In this document: positions 7,801-12,075 of the stretch, one piece after another
Position numbering within the stretch: position 1 is the first letter of the stretch
How the letters are laid out: each line of letters begins with the position of its first letter
Assembly (NCBI GenBank): GCA_937893145.1
Contig: CALBJW010000096.1
Coordinates: 1-12,075, forward strand
From: an uncultured Prevotellaceae bacterium
GTDB lineage: Bacteria > Bacteroidota > Bacteroidia > Bacteroidales > Bacteroidaceae
DNA: 12,075 nt
Direction: 5' to 3'
Notes under the pieces: generated by a model
What the model was told of the DNA's origin: nothing
What the model saw: the letters and a program-made list of their open reading frames with translations, nothing else
Databases searched by the model: none
Position numbers and translations under genes: made by a program

Positions 7801-9111
7801 CTATTTTACACGAATTGTTGCACCAGCACGGATATTATCGCCCTTGATGCCATTGAGTTTTCGAAGATTAGCAACGGTTGTACCATTGCGCTTTGCAATG
7901 CCTGAGAGAGTATCACCACTCTTGATAGTTGCATTCACAGGACGCTGGCGTGATGCACGCTGACGACGAGAACTGCGAGAGTTGCGACTTGCTCTGCCAC
8001 GATATGTTGGTTCTTCTGCCTGTCTTGCTTCAACATCATCAGTTACAGCACGACGCACTTCAGAAGAAGAGATGTCTCCTCCAAGTGATGTGACAAGACT
8101 GTCCTCATAAACGATGTAGTCGTTGATGCGGTCTGATGGCAAAGCGAGTACATAACCTGCAGGGATGATATCCTTACGATACTGAGGATTGAGCGCACGA
8201 AGTTGGTCAACACTGATGTCACACTTTGATGCAATCTGAGTGAATGGCACCTCACGCTGAACAACAACTGTATCAGCTACTTCTGGGAGTGTTGCCTCAT
8301 GTGGCACAATGCCATGTTCGCAGTAGTAATTCATGATGTATGTAGCCGCGATGAAGGCAGGAACATATCCTCGTGTTTCGCGTGGAAGACGGTTGTAAAC
8401 GGTCCAGTAGTCTGCACCTTCCTTGTTTCCATTTCTTGTGAGTGCCTTCTGGATATTGCCCTCACCACAGTTGTATGCTGCAATGGCAAGTCCCCAGTCG
8501 CCAAACATATCGTAGAGGTCGCTGAGGTAATGTGCTGCAGCCTCTGATGCCTTGTACGGATCACGGCGTTCATCAACGAGTGTGTTCACTTCAAGTCCAT
8601 AACGCTTACCTGTTGTTATCATAAACTGCCAAAGACCTGCAGCTCCTACTCTACTTGTTGCAGAAGGACGGAGTGCCGACTCAATGACTGGAAGGTAACG
8701 AAGTTCGAGTGGGAGTCCGTAGCGTTCGAGTGCTTCTTCAAAGATTGGGTTGTAGAAGTTTGATGCACCGAGCATTGTGGCTACCGAACCACGCATACTG
8801 ATGTACTTCTCGATGAACTTACGAGTGACATCGTTGAGTGGCATCTCGATAGTTGTTGGGATGCGTGAGAGACGACTGATGATAAGAGAATCGTTAGCAG
8901 AGAGTTCACGAGCGGTTCCAGTACCAGGAGTGAGGTTGTTCTTGTTGTTGTAGTCGTTCATCAGTTCCGATTCACTAATAATCATTCCTTCAGGAAGTTC
9001 AATGACTTCTGTCTTACCGCCATCTTCTTCGACAGTAATCACATTCTGTGCATTGAGCGATGAAGACGCAACAGCAAGAAGTGCTAAGAGAGTTATTTTT
9101 ACATTTTTCAT
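7801..9111 (-). CDS. MltD-like membrane-bound lytic murein transglycosylase with LysM repeats
   Basis: This enzyme is predicted to cleave peptidoglycan glycan strands to 1,6-anhydro ends in the periplasm. Residues 1-21 are a signal peptide (MKNVKITLL..., likely cleaved after LNA, with no lipobox Cys). The SLT (family 1, MltD-type) domain covers about 120-265. It has the catalytic Glu at E144 in LPVIES, then GAAGLWQFM (156-164) and AIAAYNCGEGNIQKA (209-223). A first, degenerate LysM-like stretch is at about 287-326. A clear LysM (SGDTLSGIAKRNG...) lies at about 394-435 and ends one residue before the stop. Between them an Arg/Ser-rich linker (371-390) holds nine arginines in twenty residues. 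Length is 436. It lies 30 nt downstream of the DUF5683 gene, and no TAnnTTTG promoter was seen in the gap, which suggests read-through from parAB. Confidence 0.94.
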   Translation of the reverse strand: MKNVKITLLALLAVASSSLNAQNVITVEEDGGKTEVIELPEGMIISESELMNDYNNKNNLTPGTGTARELSANDSLIISRLSRIPTTIEMPLNDVTRKFIEKYISMRGSVATMLGASNFYNPIFEEALERYGLPLELRYLPVIESALRPSATSRVGAAGLWQFMITTGKRYGLEVNTLVDERRDPYKASEAAAHYLSDLYDMFGDWGLAIAAYNCGEGNIQKALTRNGNKEGADYWTVYNRLPRETRGYVPAFIAATYIMNYYCEHGIVPHEATLPEVADTVVVQREVPFTQIASKCDISVDQLRALNPQYRKDIIPAGYVLALPSDRINDYIVYEDSLVTSLGGDISSSEVRRAVTDDVEARQAEEPTYRGRASRNSRSSRRQRASRQRPVNATIKSGDTLSGIAKRNGTTVANLRKLNGIKGDNIRAGATIRVK

Positions 9112-9141
9112 ATTCGAGATATGTTATATCATTATTAAATT

Positions 9142-9954
9142 CTAAAAATCAATCGAGCATTGCAGACCAAAAGAATTATTCTTCAGAGGATTTTTCGAAG
9201 CCATGTACCGATTGCCATCATTGAAGACCGATGGCTTGACCTTGAGAGAAAGGTCGGGACTGATATCAAAACTGCTAAGCTCGGCATCAACATAAGCATC
9301 AATGATACTAAGTGCATAGACGGCAAGAAGACAATAGAAACTCATGTCGCGATAACGGCGATAGAAGTCTTTCTTCCTTCGGAACACGTCTTTGAGATGT
9401 TCCATGTTGCTTTTTACATCATACGATGGTGGAAGCCAACTCTCGTACGAGTTAGTCTTAGGATCATCATCCATTATGTCGATATAAGCCTGTGAGTAGT
9501 CACGGTACATGTTGTTGTTCCATGACAAGGCATAATAGCAACCAAGGAAGCCACCATATACGATAGGCAACTTCCAGTATTTACGGTTGTATATCTGTCC
9601 TCCACCAGGGAACGCGATGGCAAACCAAAGCGACTTCTTTGGGTCTGGAATGAAGACCTTCTTGATTGGTGGAGCTGCATAAACTGAATCTGCCATCAGA
9701 CGACCAACCGAAATCGTAGTGTCGAGCATCAGCGAGTCGATACGAGCAAGAGAGTCTTTTGCCTGTGCAAGAAGAGCAAGTTGCATAGAGTCGAGTTCCT
9801 CGCCCAGACTACTCAAAGTGACGGAGTCAGGGAGGTGCTGTCTATGCTGCTGTGCTCTTGGTACAAGCACTTCCTGTGCTGCAACCTCAATGGTACTGAG
9901 GCTGAAGAGCAGGACAAATGCCAAAAGACAATATTTCAGTTTTGCTATATTCAT
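9142..9954 (-). CDS. DUF5683 domain-containing envelope protein
   Basis: The function is unknown. The 270 residues open with a signal peptide or N-terminal anchor (about 5-27, ending AAQE). A Gln/Ser-rich, probably periplasmic stretch covers about 30-97. The DUF5683 core starts at about residue 100, with PDPKKSLWFAIAFPGGGQIYNRKYWKLPI (104-131) as its signature block, and runs to about 225. Hydrophobic segments are at about 108-117, 130-144 and 205-222. The C-terminus ends in a hydrophobic, Phe-terminated strand (LQCSIDF), a trait of outer-membrane-targeted proteins but not decisive here. It starts 3 nt after the parB stop and precedes the transglycosylase. This slot between parB and an mltD-type gene is, as I recall, conserved in Bacteroidales, hinting at a role linking segregation to the envelope; that link is inference. 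Confidence 0.85.
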   Translation of the reverse strand: MNIAKLKYCLLAFVLLFSLSTIEVAAQEVLVPRAQQHRQHLPDSVTLSSLGEELDSMQLALLAQAKDSLARIDSLMLDTTISVGRLMADSVYAAPPIKKVFIPDPKKSLWFAIAFPGGGQIYNRKYWKLPIVYGGFLGCYYALSWNNNMYRDYSQAYIDIMDDDPKTNSYESWLPPSYDVKSNMEHLKDVFRRKKDFYRRYRDMSFYCLLAVYALSIIDAYVDAELSSFDISPDLSLKVKPSVFNDGNRYMASKNPLKNNSFGLQCSIDF

Positions 9955-9957
9955 TAT

Positions 9958-10830
9958 TTACTTAAGAAGTTCGAGGATAGTACGAAGTTCGTCTGCAGAC
10001 TTGAACGAGAAGGTCATCTTACCACTTCCGTTCGATGAACAAGACATCTTGACATCACGACCAAGCTTGTCGGCAAAGGTCTTACGGATGTCCTCGTATT
10101 CGGTTGGGAGTGTTGCAGACTTAGGAGTCTTCTTCTCAGCAGAAGTCTGTCCTCCTTCGTTCATGTTCTTGATGATTTCTTCAACCTTACGAACGGAATA
10201 TCCATTCTGCTGAATCTCGTGGAAGAGCTTGACCTGCTGCTTTGGGTCCTCAAGTGCAAGGAGAGCACGAGCATGACCATTGTCAATCTCATGGTTCTGG
10301 AGAGCTACCTGAACTGGTGCAGGGAGTTTGAGGAGACGAAGATAATTGGCTACTGTAGCACGCTTCTTGCCTACTCTATCCGAAAGTTTCTCCTGTGTGA
10401 GGTGGTAACAGTCGATGAGGTGCTGGTAAGCGAGTGCAATTTCTATGGAGTTGAGGTCCTGACGCTGGATATTCTCAATAAGAGCCATCTCCATCACATT
10501 CTCATCATTTGCAGTACGGATGTATGCAGGGATGGTCTTGAGTCCTGCCAACTGTGAAGCACGCCAACGACGCTCACCAGCAATAATCTGGTAATGTCCG
10601 TTCTCCATCTCACGAAGTGTGATAGGCTGGATGATTCCTATCTCAGCAATAGAGTCGGAAAGTTCCTGAAGTGCCTCTTGGTCGAACTCACGACGAGGCT
10701 GGTTTGGATTAGCCTCAATGAGTGCGATTTCTATTTCGTTTATTGTTGATGAGCCCTCAGTACGAACTGTCTCTGTGGAGATGAGTGCGTCAAGTCCACG
10801 ACCAAGAGCATATTTTTTCTTTACAGCCAC
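9958..10830 (-). CDS. parB: chromosome partitioning protein ParB (Spo0J/Noc family, CTPase clamp)
   Basis: ParB loads at parS sites, slides as a CTP-dependent clamp and stimulates ParA during chromosome segregation. The 290 residues begin with the ParA-stimulating KKKYALGRGLDALI segment (4-17). The ParB/Srx N-terminal domain follows (about 30-125), with NPNQPRREFD (41-50), the CTP-binding GERRWRA (85-91) and the phosphate-contacting ENIQRQDLN (119-127). A helix-turn-helix (about 143-170; LTQEKLSDRVGKKRATVANYLRLLKLP) would read parS. The C-terminal dimer domain is at about 245-290, after a charged linker. The start is GTG at 10828-10830: an in-frame TAG lies two codons upstream, and no ATG precedes the conserved N-terminus. 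It lies 52 nt after parA; TACCTTTA in that gap is one base off a -7 element but has no -33 partner. Confidence 0.97.
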   Translation of the reverse strand: MAVKKKYALGRGLDALISTETVRTEGSSTINEIEIALIEANPNQPRREFDQEALQELSDSIAEIGIIQPITLREMENGHYQIIAGERRWRASQLAGLKTIPAYIRTANDENVMEMALIENIQRQDLNSIEIALAYQHLIDCYHLTQEKLSDRVGKKRATVANYLRLLKLPAPVQVALQNHEIDNGHARALLALEDPKQQVKLFHEIQQNGYSVRKVEEIIKNMNEGGQTSAEKKTPKSATLPTEYEDIRKTFADKLGRDVKMSCSSNGSGKMTFSFKSADELRTILELLK

Positions 10831-10882
10831 GTTGTTCTAATTGAATTTAGTGTTATAAGATTTTTGTTAAAGGTATCGTTTT

Positions 10883-11641
10883 TTATCGTGCATCGATTTC
10901 CTTTGCAAGGGCGATGTAGTTCTTTGCTCCAGCCGATGTTGCATCATAAAGAATACAAGGAACACCATGCGATGGGGCTTCAGAAAGTTTTACGTTTCGT
11001 GTGATGACTGTCTTGAACACAAGTTCCTGGAAGTGTCTCTTCACCTCGTCGTAAATCTGATTTGCAAGACGGAGACGAGAGTCGTACATGGTGAGGAGGA
11101 ATCCTTCAATCTCAAGATCTGTGTTGAGCTTTGACTTGATAATCTTGATTGTGTTGAGGAGTTTGCTGATTCCTTCAAGGGCAAAATATTCACACTGAAC
11201 AGGAATGATAACCGAATCGGCTGCTGTGAGTGAGTTTACTGTGATAAGACCAAGTGATGGAGAACAGTCGATAAGAATGTAATCGTATTCATCAATGAGT
11301 GCATCAAGCATACTCCTAAGAACCATCTCACGCTTCTTCTTATTGAGCATCTCGATTTCTGCTCCGACAAGGTCGATGTGACTTGGAATGATGTCAAGAC
11401 CATCTATATCTGTGGTGTAGATTGCTTCGTGTGGATCGATATTATCAATGATACAATCGTATATTGATGTGTCAACTTGCTGTATGTCAACACCAAGACC
11501 TGATGATGCATTTGCCTGAGGGTCGGCATCTACAACAAGAACTTTCTTTTCGAGTGTAGCAAGACATGCTGCAAGATTGATGGCTGTTGTTGTTTTTCCT
11601 ACACCACCCTTCTGATTTGCTAACGCAATAATTTTACCCAT
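10883..11641 (-). CDS. parA: chromosome partitioning ATPase ParA (Soj/MinD-like)
   Basis: ParA is a deviant-Walker ATPase that binds DNA non-specifically as an ATP dimer and moves ParB-parS complexes. The 252 residues are typical of a chromosomal Soj. They show the deviant Walker A KGGVGKTTTA (11-20, signature Lys at 11), the DADPQANASSGLG block (38-50, D40 as the hydrolysis Asp), Walker B YILIDCSPS (121-129, D125), and VIIPVQCEYFALEG (144-157). There is no N-terminal helix-turn-helix, so unlike plasmid ParA it should not bind an operator by itself. ATG at 11639-11641 gives the family N-terminus MGKIIALANQKGG. It heads the minus-strand par cluster, reading from a promoter at 11682-11712. Confidence 0.97.
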   Translation of the reverse strand: MGKIIALANQKGGVGKTTTAINLAACLATLEKKVLVVDADPQANASSGLGVDIQQVDTSIYDCIIDNIDPHEAIYTTDIDGLDIIPSHIDLVGAEIEMLNKKKREMVLRSMLDALIDEYDYILIDCSPSLGLITVNSLTAADSVIIPVQCEYFALEGISKLLNTIKIIKSKLNTDLEIEGFLLTMYDSRLRLANQIYDEVKRHFQELVFKTVITRNVKLSEAPSHGVPCILYDATSAGAKNYIALAKEIDAR

Positions 11642-11681
11642 ATTTATTGTCTTCTTTTTATTATTTCATTCAATTCATGTG

Positions 11682-11712
11682 CAAAGTTATAAAAATTACG
11701 TGGAACAACAAA
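11682..11712 (-). promoter_or_regulatory. promoter of the parA-parB cluster
   Basis: On the minus strand TTTG (11709-11712), a 19-bp spacer and TAACTTTG (11682-11689) match the Bacteroidetes -33/-7 consensus exactly. Initiation would be near 11675, about 34 nt before the parA ATG. No other matching promoter was seen in front of parB, the DUF5683 gene, mltD or rel, so it may serve the whole cluster down to 5534. Confidence 0.75.
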
Positions 11713-11728
11713 GTAATTTCGTGGAACA
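11694..11728. repeat. two direct 14-bp repeats around the parA -33 box, candidate operator
   Basis: AATTACGTGGAACA (11694-11707) and AATTTCGTGGAACA (11715-11728) are identical at 13 of 14 positions and start 21 bp apart, about two helical turns. One lies in the spacer and one just upstream of the -33 TTTG of parA. The shared CGTGGAACA resembles one half of a parS site (GTGAAACA half in the standard consensus). A binding role is inferred. Confidence 0.7.
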
Positions 11729-11825
11729 TTACAAGTTTTTATATTTTTTATGCTTTCAATCGGGAAAAGAGAATATGGTTTAAGGTAAATTTGTGGGTAA
11801 AAAGGTTGTCAGGAGGTATAATTAA

Positions 11826-11922
11826 AAACTTGCGGAAGAATGAGGTCAAACTTGCGGAAGAATGAGGCCAAACTTGCGGAAGAATGAGGCCAAACTTGCG
11901 GAAGATTGAGGGCAAACTTCCG
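11826..11922. repeat. 22-bp tandem (iteron-like) repeat, four copies plus a partial fifth
   Basis: Units lie at 11826-11847, 11848-11869, 11870-11891 and 11892-11913, with a partial unit (AAACTTCCG) at 11914-11922. Each reads AAACTTGCGGAAG followed by AATGAGGYC; copies 2 and 3 are identical, copy 1 has one change, and copy 4 has two (ATTGAGGGC). The 22-bp period is not a multiple of three, so this is not a coding repeat. The last full copy and the partial unit can pair as CGGAAG (11899-11904) with CTTCCG (11917-11922). Confidence 0.93.
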
Positions 11923-11940
11923 TATGTTTTTTTGAAGAGT

Positions 11941-11960
11941 ATTAGAAATTAATTTCTAAT
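11941..11960. repeat. perfect 20-bp palindrome flanked by 11-bp direct repeats
   Basis: ATTAGAAATT and AATTTCTAAT form a gapless perfect palindrome. TTTGAAGAGTA occurs on both sides, at 11931-11941 and 11964-11974, with starts 33 bp apart. It lies between the tandem repeats and the tRNA terminator. The function is unknown; protein binding or a small cruciform are both possible. Confidence 0.85.
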
Positions 11961-11984
11961 GCATTTGAAGAGTAAATGTACATA

Positions 11985-12018
11985 AACAAAAAAGAGAACC
12001 TCAATTTGAGATTCTCTT
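11985..12018 (-). terminator. Rho-independent terminator downstream of the tRNA gene
   Basis: On the minus strand AAGAGAA-T-CTCAA, then TTGAG-G-TTCTCTT, fold into a stem of 7 + 5 pairs with one internal mismatch (11992-12018). It is followed by TTTTTTGTT. It begins 5 nt after the tRNA 3' end, in the right orientation to end a minus-strand tRNA transcript. Confidence 0.85.
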
Positions 12019-12022
12019 CGTG

Positions 12023-12075
12023 TGGGCGTTGACGGATTCGAACCGCCGACCCTCTGCTTGTAAGGCAGATGCTCT
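12023..12075 (-). tRNA. tRNA-Val (anticodon UAC), 5' part beyond the right edge
   Basis: The minus strand gives tRNA positions 21-73. The D-stem end GAGC is followed by an anticodon arm TCTGC-CTTACAA-GCAGA, whose loop places TAC at 34-36 (12060-12062), reading GUA/GUG valine codons. The T-arm GGCGG-TTCGAAT-CCGTC pairs with one G-U. The 3' acceptor strand AACGCCC and discriminator A follow. CCA is not encoded (the next bases are CAC), so it must be added after transcription. The missing part (about 20 nt) is the 5' acceptor strand and most of the D-arm; the expected start is GGGCGTT. Confidence 0.93.

Larger units (their letters stand above)
11642..12022. other. 381-bp non-coding region between parA and the tRNA gene
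   Basis: No convincing gene is present. The only sizeable open frame (11647-11865, plus strand, TTG start) overlaps the parA promoter and runs into non-triplet repeats, so it is not called. The left half (11642-11825) is A/T-rich and holds the parA promoter and its direct repeats. The right half holds four and a half 22-bp tandem repeats (11826-11922), a T-run (11926-11933), a 20-bp palindrome flanked by direct repeats (11931-11974), and the tRNA terminator (11985-12018). A single DnaA-box-like nonamer, TTACCCACA on the minus strand at 11792-11800, differs by one base from the consensus. Confidence 0.75.

Noticed and set aside
9118..9130. Small dyad GATAT-GTT-ATATC between the DUF5683 gene and mltD
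   Set aside because: Only 5 A/T-rich pairs in a 30-bp gap, with no T-run or promoter element; too weak to call.
11647..11865. A 72-codon plus-strand open frame upstream of parA
   Set aside because: It uses a TTG start, covers the parA promoter and ends in 22-bp repeats that do not keep reading frame; the composition looks like translated A/T-rich DNA.
11826..11922. CRISPR array
   Set aside because: Units are contiguous at 22 bp with no spacers, and no cas gene is present.
11899..11933. Hairpin CGGAAG/CTTCCG followed by a T-run, possible plus-strand terminator
   Set aside because: No plus-strand gene lies upstream for it to end, the 12-nt loop is large for a 6-bp stem, and the pairing follows from the repeat unit itself.

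Overview
This window reads as a chromosomal backbone segment of a member of the Bacteroidales (Bacteroidota), probably Prevotella- or Bacteroides-like. Three things point that way. The gene set and order are typical (parA-parB-DUF5683-LysM transglycosylase-rel; surE-lpxB next to rsmA). Starts lack Shine-Dalgarno sequences and are preceded by A/T-rich leaders. Three sites match the Bacteroidetes -33 TTTG / -7 TAnnTTTG promoter. I cannot fix the genus from sequence alone.

Layout. Bases 1-2521 hold a minus-strand operon: rsmA/ksgA (16S rRNA dimethyltransferase), lpxB (lipid A disaccharide synthase) and surE (nucleotidase, cut by the left edge). Bases 2522-2592 are a compact divergent promoter region built on a near-perfect palindrome. 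Bases 2593-5416 hold a plus-strand operon: a YbhN/LPG-synthase-like membrane protein, pepD (M20 dipeptidase) and a small MerR-type regulator. Bases 5417-5533 are filled by a large stem-loop of GTGAAAA heptads lying between convergent genes. Bases 5534-11641 hold a minus-strand cluster, transcribed in the order parA, parB, DUF5683 protein, mltD-like transglycosylase, bifunctional rel. Bases 11642-12022 are non-coding: the parA promoter with direct repeats, 22-bp tandem repeats, a 20-bp palindrome and a tRNA terminator. The right edge cuts a tRNA-Val(UAC) on the minus strand.

How the parts fit. The minus-strand par cluster links chromosome segregation (ParA/ParB), an envelope protein of unknown role (DUF5683), peptidoglycan cleavage (MltD-like) and (p)ppGpp metabolism (Rel), probably as one transcription unit ending at the heptad stem-loop. 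The rsmA-lpxB-surE unit joins ribosome maturation, lipid A synthesis and nucleotide salvage. All proteins look intact apart from the edge-truncated SurE. Four of the eleven genes (lpxB, rsmA, the membrane protein, parB) must start at TTG or GTG, because in-frame stops lie just upstream and no usable ATG exists.

I found no phage genes, insertion sequence, CRISPR array or defence system. The unexplained structure is in the non-coding DNA, chiefly 5419-5528 and 11690-11975.
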